Shown: positions 51,211 to 60,181, counted from the first letter of the stretch. The stretch: 64,000 nucleotides of DNA from DATJGF01 sp035495315 (GCA_035495315.1 DATJGF010000063.1:47829-111828), one strand, 5' to 3'. Made by a program: numbers and translations. Notes: generated by a model from the letters alone, not told the origin.

Positions 51211-51858
51211 ATGAAAACCTCACAAGATCCGCCCAGAATCAGGAAAGCCTTGGATGGCATCCCCGCGCGCCGAGCAATAAATCTCACGAGCAAACTCATC
51301 CTGATGCTGCTCTTGGGTGCGGCTCTGGCCTTTATGGCTACGGGATGCGCCAGCACCTTCAAGGACGTCAAACCTTTGGGTGGTGGTGCACCGCCGCCCA
51401 AAGACAAGCCATCCGCTCTTGCGTTGAGCGATTTGAAAATCACCGACGACCGCTTGACCGACCAGGAACGGAAAATCATGGCCCACGCTTTCCGGCTTGG
51501 TGTGGAAAAATGGTGTGCGGAACACAAGTCGCTCGACGTGGTTGAAGAAATGAACCCGACCAACGTTCCGCCGACCGCCCTCATGCTTAGAGGCACGATT
51601 ACCGAGGTCGAAAAGGGGAGCGCTGCGGCTCGCTTCTGGGTTGGGATGGGCGCCGGCCAGGAACGGACCCAGGGGGAATTCAGCCTCCACTCCTCGGACG
51701 GCACGAAACTCACGACTTTCATCGCCCGGAAATCTTACCTTGGCGGCTCAGGCATTGGAGGTTGGGATATGCTGAAGCTGGAAGACTTGCTTGACCAACT
51801 TGGCCAACTCGTCGCCGAAACCACGGACAAATGGCTCCGCGGAGAAAAGCTTGATTAG
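51211..51858 (+). CDS. DUF4410-like lipoprotein
   Basis: 215 residues. Signal with lipobox in LAFMATGCAS; the Cys would be lipid-modified. The C-terminal domain (about 60-215) has DRLTDQERKIMAHAFRLGVEKW, ALMLRGTITEVEKGSAAARFWVGMGAG and KLTTFIARKSYLGGSGIGGWDMLKLEDLLDQLGQLVAETTDKWL in parts: the strand-helix layout and the RGxI.E...GsaaaR...G.GaG motif of DUF4410. Function of the family is unknown. AAAGGAG precedes the ATG. A clean hairpin follows the stop by 69 nt. Confidence 0.8.
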   Translation: MKTSQDPPRIRKALDGIPARRAINLTSKLILMLLLGAALAFMATGCASTFKDVKPLGGGAPPPKDKPSALALSDLKITDDRLTDQERKIMAHAFRLGVEKWCAEHKSLDVVEEMNPTNVPPTALMLRGTITEVEKGSAAARFWVGMGAGQERTQGEFSLHSSDGTKLTTFIARKSYLGGSGIGGWDMLKLEDLLDQLGQLVAETTDKWLRGEKLD

Positions 51859-51927
51859 CGGGCGGGGGACATTCTCGCAGCATGATTCAAGCTGGCGAAG
51901 AAGTGGCCCTTAAGGTTCGAAGGGGAT

Positions 51928-51956
51928 AGAGGCGCAACTCGCCCATGTGCGCCTCT
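51928..51956. terminator. Terminator hairpin after the DUF4410 gene
   Basis: Perfect 9-bp stem AGAGGCGCA (51928-51936) and TGCGCCTCT (51948-51956) with an 11-nt loop. Followed by TCCTTG, so the U-tract is weak. Confidence 0.55.
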
Positions 51957-52116
51957 TCCTTGCAGTCATCGAAAGGCTACAAATCATAGTGGTGAAACAA
52001 GTGCTAACTGACTCCCTTTCAGAGGTATCAATCAGCGTCGCGGCTCAAAAAGGTTTCTATTACCGTCCTTGTTATTGCCTTGCCAAGCGGCACCTCGCCA
52101 AAGAAAATTGGTTATA

Positions 52117-52569
52117 ATGAATCCCATTCACGTCCCTTCTGATGGCGGCAAAAAGGTAAACATCCTTGGTATTCCGATGGTCATCCGCATTCACGGTCGG
52201 GATACCGGCGGCATCGTTAGCGCTGTCGAGTCGCACGATGTGCCGGGGGGCGGTCCACCACCGCACATCCACCACCGCGAGGACGAAACTTTCCAAATCC
52301 TGGAAGGCGAATACGAATGGACCATTGGCGACAAGAAGTTTGTAGCGCACAAGGGCACTACGCTGTTCGCGCCCCGCGGCGTACCGCACACCTATCGTTA
52401 TCTCGGCAAGACCCCAGGCCGCCTCATGTGCGTCATCAATCCGGCGGGCTTCGAAGGCTTTTTTGAGGAGATTGGCGCACTGAGTCCGCAGCAACAGCAG
52501 GAGATCCCGCGCGTCATCGAGATCGCAAAGAAATACGGCCTCGAAATTCTGCCGCCCCCGGGCCGCTGA
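52117..52569 (+). CDS. Cupin-domain protein
   Basis: 150 residues from the ATG at 52117; the frame also runs upstream through an unlikely leader. One cupin fold: motif 1 PGGGPPPHIHHREDETFQILEGEYEW (in part; His, His, Glu ligands) and motif 2 FAPRGVPHTYRYLG (fourth His ligand). The end (SPQQQQEIPRVIEIAKKYGLEILPPPGR) resembles the helical tail of small quercetinase-like and sugar-lactone-like cupins. Metal-binding and probably enzymatic or ligand-binding; no substrate can be named. 258 bp after the DUF4410 gene, separate transcript likely. Confidence 0.85.
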   Translation: MNPIHVPSDGGKKVNILGIPMVIRIHGRDTGGIVSAVESHDVPGGGPPPHIHHREDETFQILEGEYEWTIGDKKFVAHKGTTLFAPRGVPHTYRYLGKTPGRLMCVINPAGFEGFFEEIGALSPQQQQEIPRVIEIAKKYGLEILPPPGR

Positions 52570-52725
52570 GCAATGGTGTCCTAACTTTCGTGCCGGCCAT
52601 CGTTCGGAGTTGGTAGACTCTTCGCGGCGATCGGCGCGGTTAGCGGTGGGCGGGTTGACCTCGCTTACAACAACCGCCTGGAACTGGGTTTGAATTTAAA
52701 GCGTTCGGAGTTTGCGAGCCTGCGC

Positions 52726-54063
52726 ATGAAGACAATCAAAACCTGCTGGTCCGGTTGCGTGCTAGTAGTGTCGCTTTTTAGGGCGGAGCCAGCCCAAGCG
52801 GATAACTGGCCCGCATGGCGGGGGCCTCTGGGGACCGGAGTTTCAGCCGAACACCGCCTTCCACTGCATTGGAGTACTAATGAGAACATTTTCTGGCGCG
52901 CGCCACTTCCCGAAACTGGTAACTCGACCCCGGTTGTTTGGGGTGATCGTGTATTCATTACGCAGGCAGTTAAAGGCCAGCGCGCCTTGATGTGCTTCGA
53001 TCGTTCCAACGGGCAGTTGTTTTGGCAACAAGGGCCTGTTTATGCCCAAACAGAAGCAACTCACGAAAGCAATCCGCATTGCGCCTCGTCCCCGGTGACT
53101 GATGGGAAGCGAGTGGTGGTTTGGTTCGGTTCGGCGGGACTGTATTGTTATGATTTTAAGGGAAAGGAAAAATGGCACTGCGACCTTGGGCCGCAGCACC
53201 ATATTTGGGGTTGGGGTGCATCTCCGGTTCTTTACGACGACCTATGCGTGCTGAACTTTGGTCCAGGCGAGCGGACGTTTTTAACGGCGGTGAATAAAAA
53301 CACTGGCAAGATGGTCTGGCGTGTGGACGATCCAGGAGGTGATTCCGGCGAAACGAAACCGGGAAAAGAAAAACCGAATTGGATCGGTTCGTGGAGCACG
53401 CCTGTGGTAATAAAAGCCGGCAAACGCGAAGAATTAGTTTTGAGCTGGCCCAGACGTGTCATTGGTTTTGAGCCAAAGACTGGTCGGGAGCTTTGGACCT
53501 GCGCTGGACTGAACCCGCTCGTTTACACCTCGCCGCTATACGATCCGAGCACGCAGCTAGTTGTAGCGATGGGCGGGTTTATGGGAATGACCTTGGCTGT
53601 CGAGGCCGGCGGTGGCGGTGCTGGGGACGTCACCCAGACGCGCCGGCGTTGGCAGCACCCGAAAACCAAACAACGAATCGGTTCAGGGGTGATTCACGAT
53701 GGCTATATTTATATCTTGAACGATCCGGGCATCGCCGAGTGCTACGAGCTTGAGACCGGCAAGCTCGTTTGGGAAGAGCGGCTTAAGGGGCCGGCGGTTA
53801 AATCGGACAATTGGTCGTCCATGATTTCCGCTGCCGGCCGGCTGTATGTCATCAATCAGGGAGGCGATGCCTTTGTGCTCAAGGCCAGTCCGCGATTCGA
53901 GGTCCTGGCGACGAACTCAATCGGAGAGATGACTATTGGGTCACTCGGGGTTTCGGACGGCGACATTTTCATTCGCAGTTATCGTAATTTGTGGTGCGTT
54001 CGTGAAGCCCCAAAGGCGCCTGCTGCACGGTCTCGCGCGCCCGATCGCACTTCCAAACCTTGA
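52726..54063 (+). CDS. Secreted PQQ-like beta-propeller protein
   Basis: 445 residues. Signal peptide (TCWSGCVLVVSLFRAEPAQA), then WPAWRGPLGTGVSAE at the start and several propeller blades: STPVVWGDRVFITQAV, ALMCFDRSNGQLFWQQ, GLYCYDFKGKEKWHCDLG, FLTAVNKNTGKMVWRVDD, YVINQGGDAFVLKAS. This WPxWRGP start and repeated G...W blades are typical of Planctomycetota and Verrucomicrobiota secreted propellers annotated as outer-membrane or PQQ-binding-like. No heme or methanol-type catalytic site is seen. ATG at 52726 rather than an upstream TTG. The stop lies inside a heptad array. Confidence 0.85.
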   Translation: MKTIKTCWSGCVLVVSLFRAEPAQADNWPAWRGPLGTGVSAEHRLPLHWSTNENIFWRAPLPETGNSTPVVWGDRVFITQAVKGQRALMCFDRSNGQLFWQQGPVYAQTEATHESNPHCASSPVTDGKRVVVWFGSAGLYCYDFKGKEKWHCDLGPQHHIWGWGASPVLYDDLCVLNFGPGERTFLTAVNKNTGKMVWRVDDPGGDSGETKPGKEKPNWIGSWSTPVVIKAGKREELVLSWPRRVIGFEPKTGRELWTCAGLNPLVYTSPLYDPSTQLVVAMGGFMGMTLAVEAGGGGAGDVTQTRRRWQHPKTKQRIGSGVIHDGYIYILNDPGIAECYELETGKLVWEERLKGPAVKSDNWSSMISAAGRLYVINQGGDAFVLKASPRFEVLATNSIGEMTIGSLGVSDGDIFIRSYRNLWCVREAPKAPAARSRAPDRTSKP

Positions 54064-54099
54064 ACCCCGAACGTCGAAACCGAACCTCGGACTTTGAAC
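54051..54099. repeat. Heptad array (CCGAAC type) over a stop codon
   Basis: CTTGAAC, CCCGAAC, GTCGAAA, CCGAACC, TCGGACT, TTGAACG. Overlaps the stop of the propeller gene (54061-54063). The remaining 54100-54444 gap shows no supported gene. Confidence 0.65.
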
Positions 54100-54444
54100 G
54101 AAAGCTTCCCCGGAGTTCCGTTCCTGTCTTGGAAGCGATCCTGGTCGCGCTTGTCGCAACTTTGCGCCAGAGCACAGTGCTTCTCCGTTGGCTGCGAGCA
54201 ATTACCGGGCGCAACTTCACACCAGCGCCATGATTAGGACCAAATGGAAATAATTGGAGCACAGCCAATTCGGAGTAGAGCCGCATTTCGTTGGCAAATA
54301 GGGGCGATTCCCGCTGCTTTCCGTTTCGCGGATATTGCTCCACTCGGCAGCGCTGGCTTCAGCCATGATGTAGGTGTCGGGTTACGCCCAAGCAATTACT
54401 ACTAAACCGCGCATTTCGATTCGACAGCTGAATCTGCTAGCGGT

Positions 54445-55242
54445 ATGTTCGGCCATCTGAGTCCTGGATCTAAAGACCTACTGACTGCAACGAGTGCACG
54501 GGCCGGCCGCATTAGCCGGCTTTTACTTTGGGGGGCGCTGGGTTTACTGCTCATTGGCGCCTCGCTATTACTCGATGTACCGGTCGCACGAGCGCTGACT
54601 ATCGATTCGCATCCGTTGCTACGAAGCCTCGCGCATTTCATAAGCCATCTGGGAGAGGGGTGGCTGGTGGCCACGGTGGGGGCGCTGGGCGCCATTCTCC
54701 TCGCCTTGCTGGGCCGCACTCAGGCCGCCCGAATCGTTTTCCTGGTCGCCGCTGTCGGTTTACTCACGGGCGCGACGGCGACCGTCCTCCGCAGCCTCAT
54801 CGGGCGCACACGTCCTAATGCTCACATCCCCCAGGGCGTATATGGCATCCGATACGATTCGCATTGGATCATCGGCAAGAGTGAGTTCGCTTCCTTCCCA
54901 TCAGGTCATGCTGCTACCGTTGTGGGGCTCGCGGCGGCTGCTTGGTTGTGCAACCGCCGATTCGGCCTGGCCGCGGGCGTCTATGCCGCTTTGGTGAGTT
55001 GGTCGCGACTCGCCCAGGGCGTCCACCATTTTTCTGACATTGTCGCCGCATGCATCCTGGGAGCGGCCGGAGCACAAATCCTGCTGCCCTCAACCAATCA
55101 TTGGCTCGGGTTCCTGCAGCGCGTCTTTGACAAGGCTCGTTGCGGACCTGTCCCCAACACATGTCATCCCAGGTTGAGGCCCTTAGCGTTGCGATGGTGG
55201 CAAGGGGATCAGCCGATGACTATTAACCGTGACCGCAGGTAA
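54445..55242 (+). CDS. PAP2-family membrane phosphatase
   Basis: 265 residues with about five transmembrane helices. Active-site signature: RSLIGRTRP (normally KxxxxxxRP; the Lys is Arg here), SFPSGHAATVVGLA and SRLAQGVHHFSDIVAA. Such enzymes dephosphorylate phosphatidic acid, undecaprenyl pyrophosphate or related lipid phosphates at the outer face of the inner membrane. ATG at 54445. The C-terminal 30 residues are basic and cysteine-containing, possibly spurious extension, because the frame runs into poorly conserved sequence. Function as an undecaprenyl-PP phosphatase is plausible but not shown. Confidence 0.85.
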   Translation: MFGHLSPGSKDLLTATSARAGRISRLLLWGALGLLLIGASLLLDVPVARALTIDSHPLLRSLAHFISHLGEGWLVATVGALGAILLALLGRTQAARIVFLVAAVGLLTGATATVLRSLIGRTRPNAHIPQGVYGIRYDSHWIIGKSEFASFPSGHAATVVGLAAAAWLCNRRFGLAAGVYAALVSWSRLAQGVHHFSDIVAACILGAAGAQILLPSTNHWLGFLQRVFDKARCGPVPNTCHPRLRPLALRWWQGDQPMTINRDRR

Positions 55243-55748
55243 AGTTTCCGCGGTTTGGCTTTACACAGGCGCCATGCCAATTTTCGTGTCAAACCAAAGG
55301 CTCCTCGCCAGCCTCGGATGTCCGGAGGGAAGCGCCTCACGAGCGCAAGCACTTGAAACAGAGGAAACGAGTCCCGCTAAATGTAATCTGGTTCAAAAGC
55401 CAGAGGGCACCGCAGGCATCGCATTTCTCGAACATGTGGATCGAAATATTGTCCGTAGCCCAGTTCCTGGAAAAGAGGTCGTGCCTCATTCCTATCATCA
55501 ACGTTGAGTGCGTCGCTGTACTCAAATCAGTCATGCTTGCTGTTCGCCTCGTAAACTCACCGATAGACCCCCGTACCCTAGGGCTGATCCCAAAATTAGT
55601 AAAGCTTTTTTAATGAATTATTTACGATTTTTTTAAGGCGCCCCTCTCCGCCTCGCCCCTGAGGGCGACGAATTGACGTTCTCCCCGTGCCTGGTGCGGC
55701 TCAATTTGCACGCTTCAAAAATGAAAAATGCCACGTTAGATTCCCTTG
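55243..55748. other. 506-bp gap between the PAP2 and queE genes
   Basis: No normal gene supported. On the minus strand, 55435-55337 encodes a 32-residue peptide with a zinc-ribbon-like CDACG and CFKC spacing; it may be a gene remnant and is listed separately. Confidence 0.4.
55337..55435 (-). pseudogene. Zinc-ribbon-like remnant (32 aa)
   Basis: The frame reads MFEKCDACGALWLL then NQITFSGTRFLCFKCLRS and stops. Pattern C..CG ... RFLCFKC resembles the N-terminal zinc ribbon of larger proteins in this phylum, but nothing follows the stop. More likely a degraded fragment than a real gene; could be chance. Confidence 0.2.
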
Positions 55749-56504
55749 GTGTCAGACACTCTGGTCATTAATGAGATCTACCTGAGCCTGCAAGGTGAGA
55801 GCACCTTTGCTGGCCTGCCATGTGTCTTTATTCGTCTGACCGCCTGCGACCTGCGCTGCTCGTATTGCGATACCGCCTACGCCTTCAAAGAGGGCAAGAA
55901 GATGTCGCTGGCGGAAGTGTCGCTTCAGGTCGAGCGTCTGGCAAAGCCTTATGCTGGCGGTTGGGAACCTGAACCGGTCCTGTCCGGAATCGAACGGTTG
56001 CCACTGGTTGAACTCACCGGCGGCGAGCCGTTGTTGCAGAAGAATTCGCTTTCGCTGATGCGGCTGCTTTGTGATCAGCATTTCACCGTGCTTTTGGAAA
56101 CCAGCGGCGCGCACGATATTGCCGTCGTCGATCCGAGGGTGCGCCGCATCATGGATCTCAAATGCCCCAGCAGCGGTGAGGTGGCAAGAAATCGCTCGGA
56201 AAATATTCCGCAGCTCAGAGCGATCGATGAGGTCAAATTCGTTCTGGGCACGGTCGAGGATTACGAGTGGGCCAAAGAGCAGATTTCGAAGCACCAACTC
56301 GAGCGTCGCTGTGCGGTGTTGTTTTCCTGGGTGCATCCGCTTGCGGCGGCGCAGCAGGATCCGTCGCTGAAATCAGTGCCGGCCGGGCAAAGGCCAATCT
56401 CCAGGCAGGAATTGGCCGAACGGATTATTGCCGATGCATTGCCCGTCCGGTTCCAGGCGCAGTTGCACAAGATCATTTGGCCGCCGGACCGCAAAGGGGT
56501 CTGA
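55749..56504 (+). CDS. queE: 7-carboxy-7-deazaguanine synthase (QueE)
   Basis: 251 residues. A radical SAM enzyme in queuosine/7-deazaguanine synthesis: turns CPH4 into CDG. Cluster motif CDLRCSYCDTAYAF, early FIRLTACDLRC, SLQGESTFAG, VELTGGEPLLQ, and later LETSGAHDIAVVDPRVRRIMDLKCPSSG (in part). Start is GTG at 55749 or TTG at 55746; no ATG comes before NEIYLSLQGE. First of a close rightward series: the aminotransferase starts 4 nt after the stop. Other queuosine genes (queD, queC, queF) are not in the window. Confidence 0.94.
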   Translation: MSDTLVINEIYLSLQGESTFAGLPCVFIRLTACDLRCSYCDTAYAFKEGKKMSLAEVSLQVERLAKPYAGGWEPEPVLSGIERLPLVELTGGEPLLQKNSLSLMRLLCDQHFTVLLETSGAHDIAVVDPRVRRIMDLKCPSSGEVARNRSENIPQLRAIDEVKFVLGTVEDYEWAKEQISKHQLERRCAVLFSWVHPLAAAQQDPSLKSVPAGQRPISRQELAERIIADALPVRFQAQLHKIIWPPDRKGV

Positions 56505-56508
56505 CTTT

Positions 56509-58002
56509 TTGAATCGAAAATCAAAAATCGCCCTGGAGCTCTTACGCGGCTATGAGTCGCGCAACGTCACGTTTATTGAGCCGGACGGCTCGTGGCCGAT
56601 TGTTTGGGAGCGCGCAAAGGGCGTTTACGTTTGGGACGCCGAGGGCAGAGAGTATCTGGACCTGACTGCCGCGTTCGGCGTGGCGGCCACGGGGCATGCA
56701 AATCCGCGGGTTGTCTCCGCCGGCCAAAGGCAAATGGCGCGGTTATTGCATGCGATGGGCGATGTGCACCCGCACGAGCTGAAAGCGAAGTTAGCGCGAG
56801 AGTTGAGCCGGATCACTTTTGAGAGATGGGGCGATTATCAGTCTAAAGTCCAAAGTCCAAAGTCCAAGCTCGGGAAGCCGAAGGACAGCGGTCAGAGCTC
56901 AGAGGGCGGAGGGCGGAGGGCGGGGCCCGGGAAAACCATTTTCTGCAATTCGGGATTTGAGGCGGTTGAAGCCGCCCTCAAGACCGCTATGTTGGCGACG
57001 GGTAAAGCCCGTGTGATCGCTTTCGAAGGCGCGTACCACGGGCTAGGCTATGGCGCCTTAAATGCGACTCATCGCGCGCACTTCCGGTCCCCATTTCGTG
57101 ATCAATTGCGCGAGTTCGGGCATTTTGTGCCGTTTCCGAGTGTGTCCCGCACAATCGGCTCCCCTGTGAACGGAGACGAGACGGACCTGAAACGCCAAGA
57201 TGCTCCGCGGATTGAGCTCGAACAATTGGAAGCCACAATTCGTCACCTGGTTCGGTACAAGCCAATCGGGGCGATTCTGGTCGAGCCGATCCAGGTTCGT
57301 GGCGGAATCAATGTTCCGCCGCCCGAGTTTCTGCCCATGCTGCGAGCCGTCTGCGATGGGTGTGGCGCGCTGCTGATCCTCGACGAGATTTACACCGGGT
57401 TAGGGCGCACCGGCAAATGGTTCGCTTGTGAACATACAGGGGTGGTACCGGACCTGATTTGCCTGGGCAAAGCTCTGACCGGCGGGTTTCCGCTCTCGGC
57501 GTGTGTCGGACGAGCGGGTCTTATGGACAGTGCGTGGCCGCCTTCTGAAGGCGAGGCGATACATACCAGCACTTTTCTGGGACATCCCGTCGGCTGCGCG
57601 ATGGCGCTCGCCCAATTGCGAGAGATCAACAACCGCCGGCTGGTCCGGCACAGTAAAGAGCTCGGTGAATATCTGCTGAAAATCCTTTTGGAACTGAACT
57701 TTGGCGCGCTTCCTTTGCAGCTTGAGTTGCGGGGGCAGGGACTGCTCGCCGGGTTGGAAATCAGGCATCTGAACGGAACTCCTTCGACAACGCTGGTCTT
57801 GCGAGGCATCAAGAATCTTCTTCAACGCGGTTATATTTTTCTGCCCGAAGGTGAGCATGCCAACGTGCTGGGTTTTACGCCGCCACTGACGATCTCCCGA
57901 AAACAACTCGAGAGTGCGGTTGGAGCGGTGAGCGATGTCTTGCGCGGCGCGGAATTTGAAAAACTCAAGCCCCGACGCGGCAGAACCGGCTTGCAGCGAT
58001 GA
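56509..58002 (+). CDS. Class III PLP-dependent aminotransferase
   Basis: 497 residues from a TTG at 56509, the most likely start given the queE stop at 56504 and the lack of an ATG before YESRNVTF. Motifs: VYVWDAEGREYLDLTAAFGVAATGH (in part), FCNSGFEAVEAALKTAM, FEGAYHGLGYGAL, EPIQVRGGINVPP, LILDEIYTGLGRTG and PLP Lys in LICLGKALTGGFPLSA. Substrate unclear: acetylornithine, 4-aminobutyrate or a related amine. Residues 111-143 are a non-conserved Lys/Gly/Ser-rich insertion encoded by two heptad runs (56841-56868 and 56913-56933). Overlaps rsmA by ATGA. Neighbours suggest housekeeping operon membership, not a dedicated pathway. Confidence 0.85.
   Translation: MNRKSKIALELLRGYESRNVTFIEPDGSWPIVWERAKGVYVWDAEGREYLDLTAAFGVAATGHANPRVVSAGQRQMARLLHAMGDVHPHELKAKLARELSRITFERWGDYQSKVQSPKSKLGKPKDSGQSSEGGGRRAGPGKTIFCNSGFEAVEAALKTAMLATGKARVIAFEGAYHGLGYGALNATHRAHFRSPFRDQLREFGHFVPFPSVSRTIGSPVNGDETDLKRQDAPRIELEQLEATIRHLVRYKPIGAILVEPIQVRGGINVPPPEFLPMLRAVCDGCGALLILDEIYTGLGRTGKWFACEHTGVVPDLICLGKALTGGFPLSACVGRAGLMDSAWPPSEGEAIHTSTFLGHPVGCAMALAQLREINNRRLVRHSKELGEYLLKILLELNFGALPLQLELRGQGLLAGLEIRHLNGTPSTTLVLRGIKNLLQRGYIFLPEGEHANVLGFTPPLTISRKQLESAVGAVSDVLRGAEFEKLKPRRGRTGLQR
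56841..56933. repeat. Heptad runs inside the aminotransferase gene
   Basis: GTCTAAA, GTCCAAA, GTCCAAA, GTCCAAG at 56841-56868, then AGGGCGG three times at 56913-56933, with degenerate sequence between. The frame stays open throughout. Confidence 0.78.
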
Positions 58003-58877
58003 AGCTCTCCGAAATGAAGCAGGTTCTTGCGGCTGAGGAGATCCAGCTGACCAAATCTCTCGGGCAAAATTTTCTGCACGATTTCAATCAGCTTCGCCGC
58101 ATCGTCGAGCTGGCCGAGTTGACGCCTCGCGAAAAGGTTTTGGAGATCGGCCCCGGTCTCGGTCCATTAACCGAGTTACTTATCGAACGAGCCGGCGAGG
58201 TTCTTGCGATCGAGAAGGACGCGCGCCTCGTGGAAATTCTGAAAGAGCGGCTGGGTGAGCAAATGGAAAGAAATTCTAAAGCCACTGAGGATGGGCAAAA
58301 AGCAAGACTGCACCTGATACATGGCGACGCACTGGAATATCTGCGCCGAGAACGTGGAGATTGGCACGATTGGAAACTGGTGGCCAACTTGCCCTATTCA
58401 GTCGCCTCACCCATCCTCGTGGAGCTGGCGCAAAGCGGCATGGGTCCGGAGCGAATGGTGACCACACTCCAGCTGGAGGTGGCGCGACGATTGTCCGCCC
58501 AGCCAAACGAAGAGGCGTATGGGGTGCTTTCATTGCTGGTGCAATTGGATTATGAACCGCGTGAGTGGTTCAAGATCCCGGCGGGTTGCTTCTTTCCCAA
58601 ACCGGACGTTGACTCGGCCTGCATTTGTCTGGTGCGGCGCGCGGCGCCCCTGCTTTCGCCTGGACAACGACCGCTATTTGCAAGGCTGGTGAAGCGCAGT
58701 TTTTCGCAACGCCGCAAGATGATGCTGAAGTTGCTCAAGACCGAATGGCCGGAAGAGCAACTGAAGACCGCTTTCGCCTTGGTTTCGGTTGCACACGACG
58801 CGCGCGCCGAGACTTTGAGTCTGCAACATTTTATTCGAATGACCCAGTTGCTCGCGGCCGGCCCGCGGTCGGTTTGA
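57999..58877 (+). CDS. rsmA: 16S rRNA dimethyladenosine transferase (RsmA/KsgA)
   Basis: 292 residues. Dimethylates two adjacent adenosines near the 3' end of 16S rRNA in late small-subunit assembly. Motifs: LGQNFLHD, VLEIGPGLGPLTELL (SAM site), AIEKDARL, LHLIHGDALEYL, VANLPYSVASP (the NLPY catalytic motif) and FPKPDVDSAC. ATG overlaps the stop of the aminotransferase gene (ATGA), so they are probably translationally coupled. 53 bp before the Nudix gene. Length is typical. Confidence 0.95.
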   Translation: MKLSEMKQVLAAEEIQLTKSLGQNFLHDFNQLRRIVELAELTPREKVLEIGPGLGPLTELLIERAGEVLAIEKDARLVEILKERLGEQMERNSKATEDGQKARLHLIHGDALEYLRRERGDWHDWKLVANLPYSVASPILVELAQSGMGPERMVTTLQLEVARRLSAQPNEEAYGVLSLLVQLDYEPREWFKIPAGCFFPKPDVDSACICLVRRAAPLLSPGQRPLFARLVKRSFSQRRKMMLKLLKTEWPEEQLKTAFALVSVAHDARAETLSLQHFIRMTQLLAAGPRSV

Positions 58878-58930
58878 AGCCTGTTGGAAAGGCGGGCGCA
58901 GCGGCGCGAATTTCCTCGCCGTCGGCGGTT

Positions 58931-59446
58931 ATGTCGGCAGAGATTAGCAGAATGCCGGAAGAAATCTTTGATGTGGTCGATGAGCGCGATGAAGTAATCG
59001 GCCGGCGCACGCGGGCGGAGGTGCACCGGTTGGGGCTGATGCACAGGGCAGTTCATGTGCTGGTGTTTAATTCGCGCGGAGAGGTCTTCCTGCAGAAACG
59101 TTCAATGAGCAAGGACCGCCAGCCGGGTTTGTGGGATTCTTCGGCCTCCGGCCATTTGGATTGCGGAGAATCGTACGATGATTGCGCGGTGCGCGAGTTG
59201 CACGAAGAAATTGGTCTTGAGCTTTCCGGGCCGCCTCAGAAGTTGTTTAAACTTCCGGCGTCAGCGGAAACGGATCAGGAGCATGTCTGGGTCTATCGTT
59301 GTGAGGCCGAAGGTCCCTTCAAACTGCATCCGGAAGAGATCGAACGCGGGGGTTGGTTTGCGGCGGAGACAGTAACGCGTTGGATGCGAGAGCGTCCGGA
59401 AGATTTCGCCAGCGCGCTGTTGGTTATCTGGCACCGAGTGCTTTGA
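58931..59446 (+). CDS. Nudix hydrolase, YfcD/IPP-isomerase-like
   Basis: 171 residues from the ATG at 58931 (a second ATG at 58952 is possible; the long upstream frame is only the rsmA region in another frame). EEIFDVVDERDEVIGRRTRAEVHRLGLMHRAVHV (in part) and LQKRSMSKDRQPGLWDSSASGHL precede a full Nudix box with Gly, Glu and RELHEEIGL, after GESYDD. This is the class with IPP-isomerase-like and nucleotide-hydrolase members; the conserved domain layout fits YfcD-type. Substrate unknown. Between rsmA and clpP. Confidence 0.88.
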   Translation: MSAEISRMPEEIFDVVDERDEVIGRRTRAEVHRLGLMHRAVHVLVFNSRGEVFLQKRSMSKDRQPGLWDSSASGHLDCGESYDDCAVRELHEEIGLELSGPPQKLFKLPASAETDQEHVWVYRCEAEGPFKLHPEEIERGGWFAAETVTRWMRERPEDFASALLVIWHRVL

Positions 59447-59539
59447 GCCCGTCGCGCATGTTTCCTTCGTAGCTATGCCATGCTTGACCGGCACCGTGCA
59501 CTCCGCTACGTTGCGACCACAGAGAACAAAGCTTTTTTT

Positions 59540-60181
59540 ATGGAAAATTTTCTGGTGCCAATGGTGGTGGAACAAACCGGGCGTGGTGAGCGCGGATATG
59601 ATATTTATTCGCGCCTGCTCGTTGATCGGATTGTGTTCCTCGGAACGCCGGTTGATGATATGGTGGCAAACCTAATCATCGCCCAATTGCTCTTCTTGCA
59701 GATGTCCGATCCGAAAAAGGACATTCATTTGTACATCAACTCACCGGGCGGAAGCGTCACTGCCGGCCTGGCGATTTACGATACGATGCAATTCCTAACA
59801 TGTGACGTAAACACCTACTGCATCGGCCAGGCGGCCAGCATGGGCGCAGTCCTGTTGTGCGGCGGCACGAAGGGGAAACGGTACGCGTTGCCTAATTCCA
59901 ATATAATGATCCATCAAATCCTTGGCGGAGCTGAGGGCCCGGCGAGCGATGTCGAAATCCGTGTCCGTTACATGCTGCGCCTCAAACAGCGGCTCAACAG
60001 CATCATAGCCAAACACACCGGCCGTTCCATTGAGCAGGTTGAAAAGGATACGGATCGTGACAATTTCATGACCTCGGAGGAGGCCAAGACCTACGGGTTG
60101 GTCGATGAGGTCGTGCAATCCAGAAAGGAGATTCCTGGTTTAGCCGAACGGGCGACGAGTTTGGCCGATAAAAAAGAATAG
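59540..60181 (+). CDS. clpP: ATP-dependent Clp protease proteolytic subunit
   Basis: 213 residues. Serine protease that forms the tetradecameric chamber used with ClpX. Catalytic Ser in GQAASMGAVLL, His in NSNIMIHQILGG and Asp in EKDTDRDNFMTSEEAKTYGL; ERGYDIYSRLLVDRIVFLG and YINSPGGSVTAGLAIYDTMQFL (in part) are standard. I chose the ATG at 59540 because the family begins close to the mature VPMVVEQTGRGER; an earlier in-frame ATG at 59480 would add 20 residues. Only 4 nt before clpX. Confidence 0.96.
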   Translation: MENFLVPMVVEQTGRGERGYDIYSRLLVDRIVFLGTPVDDMVANLIIAQLLFLQMSDPKKDIHLYINSPGGSVTAGLAIYDTMQFLTCDVNTYCIGQAASMGAVLLCGGTKGKRYALPNSNIMIHQILGGAEGPASDVEIRVRYMLRLKQRLNSIIAKHTGRSIEQVEKDTDRDNFMTSEEAKTYGLVDEVVQSRKEIPGLAERATSLADKKE

